Below are positions 42,188 to 53,599 of a DNA stretch of 64,000 nucleotides, piece after piece. Each line of letters begins with the position of its first letter. The stretch's first letter is position 1. A program made the translations under genes and the position numbers. The notes beneath the pieces were generated by a model, which saw nothing but the letters and a program-made list of their open reading frames with translations, was not told the DNA's origin and did not search any database. Location of the stretch: the NCBI GenBank assembly GCA_946902875.1, contig OX336355.1, forward strand, positions 8,205,347-8,269,346. The letters run 5' to 3'. The DNA is from Nematopogon swammerdamellus. Its lineage: Eukaryota > Arthropoda > Insecta > Lepidoptera > Adelidae.

Positions 42188-42330
42188 TTATGGAACCGAT
42201 ATTGTTGGCTAAATCAACCGCTACACCTTGTTTCTGTCGGAGTTAGGTGCCATATCAGTGCTTCCTTTTGGTCGCGCAGGCTATGCCGAACTGGACGAAA
42301 ACGCGGATTATTAATGGATATCTTCGACTG
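42188..42330 (-). mobile_element. SINE fragment, variant tail
   Basis: TTTTATGGAACCGATATTGT, CTGTCGGAGTTAGGTGCCAT, ATCAGTGCTTCC and GGTCGCGCAGGCTATGCCGA form the reverse complement of the SINE 3' half. A CTACACCTTGTTTCTGTCGG insert replaces the usual ACATCCGTGATGTCAGCC part, as at 22605 and 12110. Confidence 0.7.
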
Positions 42331-43469
42331 CGAACGCAAATGAGTGTAATATTTGTTTTCAAATAATTCACTTTGATGTATGTGTGAGTAAGTGAGTGGT
42401 TGAGTTTCTTCGTAACTCTAAAACGACTGAATGGTTTTTTTTTCTATAGCAGATCCGACTGACCTCATTCAATACAAGTTCACCATCACCAACCATCTAT
42501 AGTAGGGTAATGGTCCTACAAGGAGCATTTTTGATTATTATTATACTTTTGGAATTTCATTACAGTTTCCCAGATAATTTAGCTAATAAACTGTTAAACT
42601 GTATTAGTCCGGTTTTAATGAAAATTTTAATTTTTCCTCATTTTTTTCACAAGACACCAAACTTCACGGCTCTGCGAAGCATTCAAGTTTTAATAATAAA
42701 AAATAAAACGTAAAACAAAAGAAACAAGTTGGAAGCTAGAAAAAATTATTGTTCCTTTGAAGCTTTGAAGGTGTTATTTTCGTTTAATCCGAAGAACACG
42801 AAGTAGATCAAAGGGCAAACGCCTCGAGCCGCGTACGCCGTACGTGGGCTATCGGTATCTACTTTGTTGTCTGCTAGTGATGTTCTTAATCGATATGTTT
42901 TAATTTTAACATGTTTGGCTACATTATATTACATTAATTTTAGTAGCGGCGTAATGTATTTATTGATTTATTTTTTAATTTATAAAGAATTTATTAAATA
43001 TTTACAATGATTACGTATTTACATAATATAAATTTTGTAACTTTTTTAACTAATCTGTTATGTATTCTGACAATTTTAGATTAATTTATTATTGTTAGTG
43101 TAAAATAAAATTTGAGCCCGAAATTTTTTTCAAAGATTATATTGAAAATGTTATACGTAACCTTTACTTTCAATTACTTTATATCACAGTATAATGCATA
43201 CCTACATAATCTAGTGGCATCCAAAATGGAAGTTTTGGAGCTGGTCTACTAGGCCAGTTTGGGACCATAACATCATAGTACGGGAAAATATAACATAAAT
43301 AAATATTTATTGAACTTACATACAAGTGTATGAATTATAAATATTATGTTCCATATACGCATGTCCCATGAGAAATTAAATTAAAAGCAATAGTTGCATA
43401 ATAATAAGTTTTTATTAAAACAAACTTACATCACTTACAACTACAACCACGATATCTTCCGACAATAAG
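42331..43469. other. AT-rich unique sequence
   Basis: A 67-codon plus frame at 42510-42713 is hydrophobic and unrecognised. No repeats are recognised. Confidence 0.3.
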
Positions 43470-43545
43470 TTTGTGAACTAGGTGCTATGTCATTCCTTCT
43501 CTTTGGTCGTGCCGGCTACATTTAACTGGTCGAAATATCTCATTG
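43470..43545 (-). mobile_element. SINE fragment
   Basis: GAACTAGGTGCTATGTCATT, GGTCGTGCCGGCTACATTTA and ACTGGTCGAAA are SINE 3'-half sequence, reversed and diverged. Confidence 0.6.
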
Positions 43546-44019
43546 TTGCAAAATACGCTGCGCAGCCGAACCAATTCCCAGAATATGCAATAGAAATATC
43601 GATATATGTACATCTATAACTAGTTTGGATATCGATATACATTCAGCGACGATGGGTCCGTCGTGTTAGTGGTATAAGGTTATATCATGAAATGAATACT
43701 CTAGAAGAGGCATCAACTAGACGAGGATTCGCAAGAACACAAATGACGAAATTTCAAATATATGTCTATCTCAGTCACACTTATTTAATCATCTGTCTGC
43801 TGAAAACGGCGCGCATGCCGTCGACGGTGTTGGTGGCAACAAAGTAAAATGTTTAAATAGAGCACCAGGGATGGAAAGCCGAAAATAAAGAGAACACATC
43901 ATCGTCACCAGAAATTGAAATGAAACGAAAAATCATTTAGTGCCATTGCACATAAAACACTATGTAATAACACCAAAACAGGAACAAGTAAAGAAAACAT
44001 TAAAAAAATGCCTAAAGTA
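43546..44019. other. Unique sequence
   Basis: No feature is recognised. Confidence 0.3.
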
Positions 44020-44098
44020 ATTCGAATCCTGGTCGGGACGTATTTTTACCTTTCATTTTGGGCTTTGCATCTGTCTAATGAAGAAATAAAAAAAAACT
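44020..44098 (+). mobile_element. Short tRNA-derived SINE, 5'-truncated
   Basis: It starts inside the B box (TTCGAATCCTGGTCGGGACG), then TATTTTTACC, GGGCTTTGCATCTGTCTAAT and an A-run. It is the same tail as the tRNA-like element at 30360. Confidence 0.7.
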
Positions 44099-45237
44099 TT
44101 AGCTACTGATTTTAAGTCCAGCCAACACTTTGCATTTGGTTTTATTTGACCCTGGGTATCTGAAATAGCCACCAGCGTGTTACTAAGGTAAAATGTAAGC
44201 AACGTATACCAATGCCGCTTCTCTGGTATTGATTTCCGTTGGCTATGTCGTGTGAATAATTCGCTTGTGAGTCAGCCAGGTCGAGACTGACCTAGCCGGG
44301 ACGAAATTCCGACAGTTCCGGCCAAGGCGAAGTTCACACGGGAAATTGAAAAACAGAGTCAAAATTCGTTTGGCTTTGGTGAAGGTTCGCACGGGGACTT
44401 TTCTGGAGAACATTCCTACGGAATTATAAACTAAAATTAACGGGATTGCTTTGGGAAATAACGGAAGATACAGACTGAGTGAGTGTCTGGATTGATTTGG
44501 GTAACGGGATTAGTCCGTAGAAAATTCGGACTAATAGTAACTGCACCGGAATATAATAGGACTGTCTCGGAGAAGATATTCGGAAAACAATGGAACTGCT
44601 TACTAGAAGATACAGAAACAGATCTTAGAAGATACAGAAACTCAGTATCCCCAGTAGTATGGGCTATATAAAAAAATTACATCAACACGATTGCATCGAA
44701 ATATTATTGGTAACGGAACTTACCAAGAGGGAACGCGCATACTACGAAAAATAGGACTCACATTAAAATGCCACAGTCCCACTGTGAACATAGACTTACA
44801 ACGGTGTCGAGTACGCACAAACCGTTGACTGTTCGGACTTGGGAGAAGCCATTATGGCGGTGGATTAGTGCATAAACCGCCTCGGCTCGCCGCTACTGCC
44901 GCTCCCGCCATCCTCTTCCCCTTCCATGCCTCCTTCGCCCCTCTTCCACGCCATTGTGGCAGTCGCCATCGCCACGCCACACGCCATTCTCACCTCCTCC
45001 TTCTCCTTATGACGAGGCGGTAGTGCCTTGGATGCTCCGACGCTTGCAAGTAGTTCAATTCGAAGTTGTAGATTTTGCAAGCGTATACGCAAAACCGCTT
45101 CGTGATTCACAAAGGAACGCTGAGTCAGGTCGAGCTATGAATATCTGTGGGATGGTTTTCGTTGCTATGTGTTCTAGTTCAAGTATAGATGAAGACATTC
45201 GGAAGGTGTGATGAATCGATCCTTCTTTAAGATAATT
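44099..45237. other. Unique sequence, GC-rich near 44870-45020
   Basis: A CCTCC/GCC-rich block gives frames on both strands (44865-45110 minus, 44954-45211 plus), none recognised. A GAAGATACAGAAAC duplication lies at 44605-44641. Confidence 0.3.
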
Positions 45238-45412
45238 TGAATAGAATAGAATAGAAATACTTTATTGCTCACAAAGACACAGAAGAAGACAGAAGATAAC
45301 ATACAGAAGAGCAATAGAAATTTACAATACTTCACACAGAAACAAGAGAAAAGTAGCGCGCAAAGGCGGACTTATCACTTTAAGTGATTTATTCCAGTTT
45401 CAGTTAATGTGA
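45238..45412 (-). mobile_element. LINE 3' UTR with (ATTCT)n tail, family P
   Basis: On the minus strand: TCACTTAAAGTGATAAGTCC then GCCTTTGCGCGC, then GAGCAATAAAGTATTTCTAT and three ATTCT units. AATAAA just before a pentanucleotide tail is the usual end of this lepidopteran LINE type. No coding part is retained. Confidence 0.8.
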
Positions 45413-45532
45413 TTTGTTTTTTATTTTTTTATTTTATACCACGCACGAACAAGATAACTCTGTAAAATTGGAAAACTTGTGTGGCTACTGATGGCTATTA
45501 CGTGTTTGTTAAGATGCCGTACATAGTTTTAT
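45413..45532. other. Spacer
   Basis: T-rich sequence of no recognised family. Confidence 0.3.
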
Positions 45533-45640
45533 GAAAATAAGTATGGGTGGCTGTGCTGAGGCAGAGGAACCTGATGTACTCGAAAAAACCAAATCCATCT
45601 CACCTTGCGAAACACTCAGCGAGACACCATAGGTACTAGC
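45533..45640 (-). mobile_element. Type-2 SINE/LINE tail (family C)
   Basis: GAAAATAAGTATGGGTGGCT, GTGCTGAGGCAGAGGAAC, CTTGCGAAACACTCAGCGAG, ACACCATAGG. The hairpin partner (CAGCC) has decayed to AAACC. Confidence 0.75.
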
Positions 45641-46254
45641 ATATTCGACCGAAGGAAAAAGTCTTTTAGTATCATACCTACTATTGTTCTTATAATTTCT
45701 ATGGATAATTTCGTTATAAGTATAATGTGACTTACACTGTACAAAATAATTTAATTTAAGCGTCGCTATGTACAAACAATGTGTGAGTTACGCTCTGCTT
45801 AGGCGATAAGGGCCATATCCTCGTATCGCCTAAGTAAAGTTTACCGACCTCAATACTAGTGTCTACTTCGGCAGGACGTCGATAAGGGCTCGAATAAATC
45901 TAATAACATTCGGAATGTTTGCGTAAATATCTCGCCGGCAAATGGATCATTTTGCTATTCAAGTAGTTACTGAAAACCATATGCGTTTAGTTCCATTAGT
46001 ACCATTTAGTTCGGCCCGAGGAAAGGAGACTGTAAATTTGACCCTAAATTTTAATATGCAAGAATAAGGAACTAGTATTAATTATACGATTATGAAATAT
46101 GTGTAGTTAATAAATATGCGGTTAGGGTATTTTTGTTTGTTGATAAAAAAGTTAGTGTTCATTTTTGTTTGTTCTAAGAGTATCAATCAGATATAATTCT
46201 GGTATTTTTTTGTTTTTGTTTTTAATTTTATGTTACATTTTGTGTGTGTATTTT
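45641..46254. other. Unique sequence
   Basis: No gene or family is recognised. Confidence 0.3.
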
Positions 46255-46350
46255 TTTATAGAAAGCGCGACATGTAGCGCCGAGTCAACCTTAAGGAGTC
46301 TAACGACGCACATGGAAATTCGGTTGCATGCGGCGGCGGTTGCGTGTGCC
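46255..46350 (-). mobile_element. CR1/Jockey-like LINE 3' end, family G
   Basis: AAAGCGCGACATGTAGCGCC, GAGTCAACCTTAAGGAGTCT, AACGACGCACATGGAAATTC. The last ~90 bp only. Confidence 0.7.
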
Positions 46351-47139
46351 AGTTGTGTTTAGTTTGAATATATATTAAAAAAAAAATTTTCATCTCTCTC
46401 TTATTTTTCGACATTTTTTCTTAAAGGAATATACACTATTGTAATTTCTGTTTTTATAATTTGTTTTGTTTTGTTTTTATTTCTGTGTAGGTACTGTTTG
46501 ATTTCCTAAATAAATAAATAAAATCTGTTTTTTCGTTTAGTTAATTTGAGGACTGTGAACTATAGACAATGGATATACCTGATCTAAGTGAATTACCACA
46601 TCGCATCCATACACTGTGGTAAGGCAGGACCCACAATACTCTACCTATAATGTCTTCTTAGCGTGGTCTTACTTATTCGTTTTTATATTTTCCAATTTAT
46701 TGTCTCTGCTGCATAAATGGAATGTACATTTGATATAAAATACTCCATCGCAATTTTTTTCCACCGTGAAAGATGCTAATATTGCTACTGCCCGGCCACA
46801 GCGTAATAAAATAACATTAGCCTACAGCCTAAAGGTACGAAATAGGATCTTGAGAGTATCTTGACATTTACGAAAATACCATCGTGAAAATTTAAAAATG
46901 TATCCCATGTACCTACGACGCGACGGAACGTTTTGTTTTTCGGAAATATCTGTTGAAAATACGACGACTAGCCTGCTTCTGAAGTTCCGACTAACGTACC
47001 GACTCTTAAGATCAAACTCACACACAACAACTCATATGAACGAACGTAAAAAATATATTCCCCGTATACCTGAAATACATTCTCTGATATGAACGGAGAC
47101 AGTAGGACTTCCGAAGTCAACACAGCAGAATAGCTTACC
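46351..47139. other. AT-rich unique sequence
   Basis: No feature is recognised. Confidence 0.3.
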
Positions 47140-47190
47140 TAAGATATAAAGGCGGGCTTATCTCTTACAGAGATTTCTTCCCACCAACAA
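47140..47190 (-). mobile_element. LINE 3' UTR fragment, family P
   Basis: AGGCGGGCTTATCTCTTACA and GAGATTTCTTCC: the reversed start of the P UTR, short. Confidence 0.5.
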
Positions 47191-47710
47191 TGCCTTACAA
47201 ACGTCGAGACAAACGTACAACTGTTCAGACAGATGTAAACAAAGAATATGTACGTACATTCAGCTAATGAACATAGACAGGACTTGGAGCGGGTATCGCG
47301 TCGGTCGGCTCGAGTTGGTGGCGGGGAGGCGGTGTGCCGACGCAAAACGACCAATTATTCAAATGGTGCGCGGGACGGACGACGACGGACGGACGACATA
47401 GATCGGTTAACGAATACGACTAGCACGGTCTCCCCGAGGCTGCTATGCGGCCATCTGACACCCAGTAACCTCTAAGGTAACCAGAAGGTGTTGAAACTAA
47501 CAACTGTCGGCTTCACCGACAGTAGAGGAGGGTGTCAATCGATGTGATAACTTAAGGTGAAAACAGAAAAGAAAACTTTCTGTAAATAAATAAAAAAATC
47601 GTGTCTTTCCATCTGTCTGCCATTTAAACAGATTGACGCTCGTAATAGGCTCAGAAACTACTTACTATGTGCTAGTTACGGAATCATCATGAAGTATATA
47701 GCTAACATAA
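47191..47710. other. Unique sequence
   Basis: A GGACGGACGACGACGGACGG patch lies at 47370-47392, and a 7-bp hairpin (CTGTCGG/CCGACAG) near 47505-47523. No gene is recognised. Confidence 0.3.
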
Positions 47711-48012
47711 CTAGCTGTTGCCTGTAGACTCGATTTAATAGCAAATCCGATTTAAACACAAAAATTGTAATAAACAATCGCTTCTCTTATATTCTCTCTC
47801 TCTCTCTCTTTCTCTCTCCCGTCCATACTATACTTTCTTTGATACTGCTCAGCCCTAAGGATATTTCGCATGATGGTATATAATATAAATATAACCTATA
47901 GTGAGCCTCAAGAACTACTATTTTCATTGGTGCAAACCGCATCAAAATCTGTTCGGTGGTTCCGGAGTTTACTTCAAACATACATACACACGTTCCCTTT
48001 TATAAGAAGTAG
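47711..48012 (-). mobile_element. Helitron-like element, subfamily 2 (H3)
   Basis: The 3' CTAG is at 47711-47714, then GCTGTTGCCTGTAGACTCGA and TTTAATAGCAAATCCGATTT. A CT microsatellite (47793-47819), ACCGCATCAAAATCTGTTCG and GTTCCGGAGTTTAC follow. The same start and CT-rich block recur at 54605. The usual CCGCGG block has decayed here. Confidence 0.6.
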
Positions 48013-48737
48013 AGAAGAAGATAGAGATCCAATTTAGCGGATCGTTTTCGTGTATACATTATCATCACGCAACCTCATCGGGACGCTGAGCAGAGCAGTG
48101 ACCAAAATACTGAGCTGAACGCATATTGAAATTTGTTCTTAGACGTATCGCTGGTTGTCGTACTAAACGCAAGCTACCCATACGTAGGGTATGCACGTGA
48201 CGTGTAAAAGATTTTACGCACATTGCAAAAGTTTCTGAAAACTGAAGCATTTAACGAGATTTCAAAACTGCATGAGGTTTGTTTATTTTTCTTAGTTATA
48301 ATTTTACAATATCACAAACCTACAACGAATTATTTAGCAATTAAGATTTATTCAACTCAATGTATTTAACTTTTGTGTAAAATCGTGTAGGTACCTATTA
48401 GCTCAATTTGAGTAAATTATTATTATATTATGTGTTTGCGTATTTGTTCATATGCACAAATTTTTCTTATATTTTATCCACTTTCTAATTTTTTATTTCT
48501 AATTTATTTACCTCTATTCTAAATTTATTTTATTGTACAATTTTAGTTGACTAGTTAAGTATATTATACCTATATGTATTCTTTAATTGTGGACACATTA
48601 CCGGTCTAGATCTCATTAGACTATTTACTTTTACTTTACGTAAGTACTTTATTATAACTTATTTAGAAATATAAGGTAGACTGTATGTTTCCCTAAAAGT
48701 TGAAAATAAATACATTTTCAATTTAAATAACCAAAAA
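48013..48737. other. AT-rich unique sequence
   Basis: No feature is recognised. Confidence 0.3.
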
Positions 48738-49203
48738 AACCCCCGACCCTTAAAAAGTCAAAAATAATTTCCGTTTACTTAATTAAAGGAGTCGGGAGAC
48801 CCCTAAGTAAATTCCCGCGCAGCTCTGAGTTTTTATATTTTATTTACTTAGCGGTCCCCCGACTCCTTTAATTAAGTAAACGGAAATTATTTTTGACTTT
48901 TTAAGGGTCGGGGGTTTTTTAAATTTGTAATTTAACTTTTATTTCAAGCTTTTTAAAAAAAACCGCATGAAAATCGGTCCACTTTTTGAGATAATTTTTT
49001 TTTATTACTTATTGATTACTTGATTACAAACATAGCTAAGAACCATCCCGATTAAACAAGCTTCCTAATAAAAAAAACCGCATCCAAATCGGTCCATCCG
49101 TTTGGGAGCTACGATGCCACAGACAGACACACTCACACACACTCACACACCCTCACACACACGTCAAACTTATAACACCCCTCCTTTTTTTTCGTCGGGG
49201 GTT
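48738..49203 (-). mobile_element. Family E, full-length (E2)
   Basis: The right-end hairpin (48738-48923) has arms CCCCGACCCTTAAAAAGTCA, AATTTCCGTTTACTTAATTA, AAGGAGTCGGG and their reverse complement. It is followed by GACCGATTTTCATGCGG and GACCGATTTGGATGCGG units (reversed), TAAGAACCATCCCGATTAAA, the CACACA run and GTCGGGGGTT. The outer ends AACCCCCGAC and GTCGGGGGTT are the terminal inverted repeats of the whole element. Confidence 0.88.
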
Positions 49204-49494
49204 AAAAATGAATCCATTTTATTTATTACATGTTAAGATACTAGCAGCTTCCTTTTCAGTGATCACACTGAAGAAGGAAATTTGTTAACAATTCTATATA
49301 CGTGGAAGGAAATGGAATAAAAAATTACGTACCTGAGCTGAATACAAACGCGCCAGCTTAGAAATTAATATCCAGAAACGGCATATGGTCGTACATTGGA
49401 TACATTATGCCGCGTTACCAACATTTGATCGGCATGCACTCCGCTTGCAGCGGACAGAAAATACGAGTGCGAAAGAGATATAATCAGAGACATA
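49204..49494. other. Unique sequence
   Basis: No feature is recognised. Confidence 0.3.
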
Positions 49495-49740
49495 GATATA
49501 CATACATACATACATATCACACACGCTGAATCCCGACAATCGGGGTAAGCAGAGCAATCGGTGTTGTGCTGCGAGAACTCTGCTAAATTACAGCACAACA
49601 CCGACCACCACGTTTCGCAAAGTATTCGAACAAGATTTAATCGATCAAGCAGCAAGTAAGACACGAAGACCCACCTGCTGCATGACTCAGTGGAAGTACC
49701 GTTCCAAGGTGAGAGGTGCCGAGCCTGTCGCCCTTTAGAC
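49495..49740 (-). mobile_element. Family A, 5'-truncated (A7)
   Basis: The minus strand starts at CTAAAGGGCGACAGGCTCGG and runs through ACTTGCTGCTTGATCGATTA and both 3' hairpins (CGGTGTTGTGCTG with CAGCACAACACCG; CCCCGATTGTCGGGAT) to CAGCGTGTG and TATGTATGTATG. Confidence 0.88.
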
Positions 49741-49819
49741 ATAGATATGTATTTGTAATTTGGTTTTGGCGCACTTTTGCTTCACCTTTTCGCCAAGTCG
49801 ATGCCCCTAAGGCACCCTA

Positions 49820-49905
49820 AGGGCTAGCACGCACTGCGAATATTAGGCATGCCGGCCTGAGAGGTGCCTATTCACGCTCCTCTTGAAGGACCCGAGACTG
49901 TACTT
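49820..49905 (-). mobile_element. CR1/Jockey-like LINE fragment, family G
   Basis: GGCATGCCGGCCTGAGAGGT, GCCTATTCACGCTCCTCTTG and AAGGACCCGAGACTGTACTT encode the SFKRGVNRHL region in reverse. Confidence 0.75.
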
Positions 49906-49935
49906 GTAATTAATTAAATTATTAATTTTGTAACC

Positions 49936-50032
49936 GACAGTGGAAGAGGCGGCACAGGTCTGTCAGGATCTTAAAACGTGGAGATCTGTTGTCTCCGCCT
50001 AACCCACTGAAACAGGCGTGATGGCTATGCAT
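49936..50032 (+). mobile_element. LINE C-terminal fragment, family N
   Basis: VEEAAQVCQDLKTWRSVVSA and then stop; after it AACCCACTGAAACAGGCGTG as in the 4905 copy. Confidence 0.7.
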
Positions 50033-50040
50033 GTATGTAT

Positions 50041-50085
50041 TTTTATGGAAACTGACACGTTTGGCTACATCGCGTACAGACAGTC
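50041..50085 (-). mobile_element. SINE tail scrap
   Basis: TTTTATGGAAACTGACACGT then TTGGCTACATCGCGTAC: the reversed last ~40 bp of the type-1 tail. Confidence 0.6.
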
Positions 50086-50503
50086 GCCGGAGACAAAAGT
50101 TGCTAGTGCGCGCCGGGCCTTATAGGTAGGTATTTATTTATTTCCATGCGTGCCAGCTTGTTACGTGCTGTTGAGAATATTTACGCGTTCTTTCGGCTGA
50201 AAGCGAACATTGTGTTAGTCAGGTAGCTCAAGTATTTTGTATTCTCTTCGGCCTTTTCAGTTTTCGTTCCACGTACATTACCTTTATTTGTACCTGTCTT
50301 GTGCTTGGCTTTAATGTTACGAATACCTGAGCTGTGTGACTGCATGTACGGGCTAAACGTACGGTCACAGCCTGCTATACTGTCTTGTCGGTTTGTACAT
50401 GTACACACAGTAAAAGAGGCTGTGGTATATGGTCCATCGTAGTTCGACAAGTCAACAGATAAGTCAGAGAACGGTTGAATAAAGTCGAAAAAAAATATAA
50501 TAG
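50086..50503. other. Unique sequence
   Basis: An 89-codon minus frame at 50181-50450 lacks recognisable motifs. Confidence 0.3.
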
Positions 50504-50925
50504 TACGTTAAGGGTGGGCTCTGTTTCATATAGGGAGTAAAACTTATATAAAATGTTTTGGTCCTTGGGCTTTTTTTTATGTAAAATATTTTTTTATGTA
50601 TTTAAATAAAAAAATAGGTGGTTGATTTTTATAGCCTAATCGATTCAGTTTCATAACAGTAACAAAAAAGTCTTCATTACTATTATGATGTAACACGTGT
50701 AAGTTGGTAAAAAAAATCAAATTCTTTCTATTCCCTACTAATAAAACTAAAATTTTGGTTTTTCACAATTTCTGAAAGAAGGAGATCTATGTGTTAAAAG
50801 ACTTTTTTGTTCCTGGCATGAAACTGAAACGATTAAGAAAACAATTTTTTTTTTTATTTTACAATATTTGTTGTTCTTCAAAAGTGATTTATTTCCGATA
50901 CAGACCCCCCAAGCCTTAGCGTACT
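50504..50925. mobile_element. TIR element with imperfect ~25-bp ends and an inner inverted pair
   Basis: The outer ends GTTAAGGGTGGGCTCTGTTT and its diverged inverse (GACCCCCCAAGCCTTAGC on the plus strand) enclose an inner pair, AATCGATTCAGTTTCATAAC ... AACAAAAAAGTCTT at 50639-50673 and its inverse at about 50801-50837. It is AT-rich and non-coding. Confidence 0.7.
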
Positions 50926-51205
50926 AATAATTAATTTTGAAAGACCTATATAGATGCAAAGCCGAAAATGAACAGAAAAAACCGGTCAAGTGCTAGTCGA
51001 ACTCGCGCACCGAGGGTTCCGTATCGCCATGTCATGGTCAGCGCCACTCACGCCATCTATGTGTGTTTGTGTGTCATCATATGTGTTTTATGAAATGCTT
51101 CATATTTGTTAAAATTCATGATTAATTAAAATGCTTCATACTGTTTTCCGTAGATGGCGCGCATACACTTTTTAGTTTCAGAATTTTTTACTTTTTCTTA
51201 TTTTT

Positions 51206-51242
51206 AACCCCCGACGAAAAAGAAGGAGGGGTGTTATAAGTT

Positions 51243-51283
<41 letters not shown>

Positions 51284-51677
51284 TGTCTGTGGCATCGTAG
51301 CTGCCAAACGGATGGATCGATTTGGACGCGGTTTTTTTTATTAGGAAGCTTGTTTAATCGGGATGGTTCTTAGCTATGTTTGTAATCAAGTAATCAAGTA
51401 ATTAAGTGATAAAAAAAAATTTTATCTCAAAAAGTGGACCGATTTTCATGCGGTTTTTTTTAAAAAGCTTGAAATAAAAGTTAAATTACAAATTTAAAAA
51501 ACCCCCGACCCTTAAAAAGTCAAAAATAATTTCCGTTTACTTAATTAAAGGAGTCGGGGGACCGCTAAGTAAATAAAATATAAAACTCAGAGCTGCGCGG
51601 GAATTTACTTAGCGGTCTCCCGACTCCTTTAATTAAGTAAACGGAAATTATTTTTGACTTTTTAAGGGTCGGGGGTT
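51206..51677 (+). mobile_element. Family E, full-length, nested (E3)
   Basis: It runs from AACCCCCGACGAAAAAGAAG through a (GT)n run (51246-51283), GACCGATTTTCATGCGG and the hairpin (51500-51677) to GTCGGGGGTT. It has the same order as E2 in the opposite orientation. Confidence 0.9.
51246..51283 (+). repeat. (GT)n microsatellite inside family E
   Basis: About 19 GT units; CA/GT runs also occur at the same place in E2 (49130-49162) and E4 (59190-59231), so expansion is intrinsic to the element. Confidence 0.9.
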
Positions 51678-51836
51678 TTTTTTATTATTTGTTCTTATAT
51701 ATCGGCCATAATAACACAGATTCTGTGAAAATTTCAACGGGCTACCTATTACGGTGCAAGAGTACAGCCGTCGGACAGACGGGCAGACAGAAAGACAGAC
51801 AGACAGGGTCCCGTACGACGGATACGGAACCCTAAA

Positions 51837-52285
51837 AATATGTGTGCATGCATAAGTGTTTAACTACCGAATAATTCAAAAGGATAGATATGCGTTAACT
51901 CCTAGAGCAGGTGGAAAAGTAATTAAAGTGTGCACCAAAATTTTCTCTGTCACATTTATTCTCACACCCCTTTACTTCTCACATATCTATGATGAATGAT
52001 GATATAATGAGAATATGTTCAGGATAAAGCAAATTTTAACTAGTTCTATTCTTTCGATTTCTTTTGGTTCCAGTATATAAAATTATACGAATAACTGTCA
52101 TTTTTTCTTCAAGCAGTCGGTTAAAAAATTATGAAGCCATCCAGTCGTGTTCCGTAATACCTTGTGTGTAACTACCACAGTAAGCACCTACTAATCGCGA
52201 CTAATCGTTTCGTGCGCACACGCGAGTCCCGAAGAAGTTTTAAAAAATACTTGGAATTTATAAGCTCATACATAGGTGAACGAAC
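51837..52285. other. Unique sequence
   Basis: GCAGTCGGTTAAAAAATTAT near 52110 resembles a family K end. Nothing else is recognised. Confidence 0.3.
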
Positions 52286-52714
52286 GCCTAAGACGAGACG
52301 GAAGTTAACTTTTTCCATACAAAATCGTCTTTCCGGCATTTATGTTTTCAAGCCCCCTAAATCTTATCCCATTTAAAAAAAAATAATTCTCGTCTTAAGG
52401 ATAGCCCAATCTACGTTCCTGTAATTTTTTGTTTAGATAAATAAATATACCTACAACACGGGAGCTAAAAATTTTTTATTTCGAACGAAAAAAAATGAAT
52501 TGTTTATTTTTTTATGTCATGAAGTTCAGCTTTATTGAGTCGTTAGAATCACTTTAGTTAGATATTCAAAAAATAAAACAGGAACATAGATTCGACTGTC
52601 GTTATTACAACAAAAAAATAATTGTAAAAATCGGATAAGATTTAGGGAAAAAAAACATTAATGCCGAAAGACGATTTTGTATGGAGAAAGTTAACTTCCG
52701 TCTCCTCTTAAGGC
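52286..52714. mobile_element. MITE with ~150-bp inverted ends
   Basis: The left arm (AGACGGAAGTTAACTTTTTC, CATACAAAATCGTCTTTCCG, CCTAAATCTTATCC, CTACGTTCCTGT) is mirrored at the right (GATAAGATTTAGGG, CGAAAGACGATTTTGTATGG, GTTAACTTCCGTCTCC, TTAAGGCC). It is AT-rich inside and non-coding. Confidence 0.88.
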
Positions 52715-52854
52715 CCCATATAAGTTAAGGAAGCACAGTGCGAATTCCGCGGGTGGTGCAAGCAGTAAAGAAAGAACAATGATGACTAGAGTAGTGCAGA
52801 CAAAAAACTAAGGACAAGAAAGTAATAAATAACACACAATATAATATAATATAT

Positions 52855-53105
52855 CAGTCAGCGTGTAAAAGGTCACTGCTGGACATACGCCTCTCTAATT
52901 TCCTCCAGTCCTCCCGGCTTTCAGCGATACGGAACCACTGCTTTCTGCCGACGTACTTGATGTCGTCCGACCTGGCATGGCGGGTGGTCTCCCCACTCCG
53001 TTTTCCTGTCCACGGCCGCCAATGTAATACACGGTTACTCCAACGGTCGTCGTCTCTTCGGCTAACGTGCCCAGCCCACTGCCACTTTAGCTTAGCCACC
53101 ACCAG
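52855..53105 (-). mobile_element. RTE-like LINE, C-terminal end (D7)
   Basis: The minus frame has AKLKWQWAGHVSRRDDDRWS, then LHWRPWTGKRS, then (after disruption of GRPP-x-RW) DIKYVGRKQWFR and REDWRKLERRMSSSDLLHAD. It shows the whole C-terminal order with one frameshifting change. Confidence 0.9.
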
Positions 53106-53599
53106 TATATTTAAATAGAATCCTTATTGCTTTGAACCAACAAAATTCAGAAAATACTACATTACGACTTTTTTTTACTAAATAGTTTTAATAATTGTAT
53201 TTAAAAAAACTCAGTCCCCAAACATGAGTATAATAACGGTTTCTTAATTTCGACATGATTTTCTAAATTCACCTAAATTAATTAAGAATTTAAATGAAAG
53301 ACCTTTGCTTGCGGTAACCTTGTTTGTTCGTCGGGACGGGTCCCAAACTTGTAGCAAATCCGATTGAGAGAATTAGAACCTCGCGGAAGGGAAGGGGGTA
53401 GGAAGAGGGAGGGGTAGTAACCCCCGCCATTAAGATTGTCTCGGGTCGGCGGCTTGGGCTCGGCGACCTTGAGAAAACAGAGCCCCTGTGCACTGAATAT
53501 TTACGACAATAGTTTATTGAGTAAGGTTTATGTATGATGTAGCAAGCAACAACGCTCATAATGATTTTGCGTGCTGCGTTCCATTATAGTATGCGTAAT
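53106..53599. other. Unique sequence, partly GC-rich
   Basis: 53320-53480 is GC-richer and matches no family here. An 89-codon minus frame at 53290-53559 is unrecognised. Confidence 0.3.

Larger units (their letters stand above)
50982..51836 (-). mobile_element. Family F element split by family E
   Basis: The left part (ACCGGTCAAGTGCTAGTCGA, ACTCGCGCACCGAGGGTTCC) and the right part (AATTTCAACGGGCTACCTAT, TACGGTGCAAGAGTACAGCC, GGACAGACGGGCAGACAGAA, CGGATACGGAACCCTA) are the two halves of F. The E copy at 51206-51677 lies between them at the AATAAAAAA-rich site seen uninterrupted at 32245. Confidence 0.85.

Noticed and set aside
44865..45211. Overlapping frames of 81 and 85 codons
   Set aside because: They come from a CCTCC/GCC-rich low-complexity block; neither has a recognisable domain.
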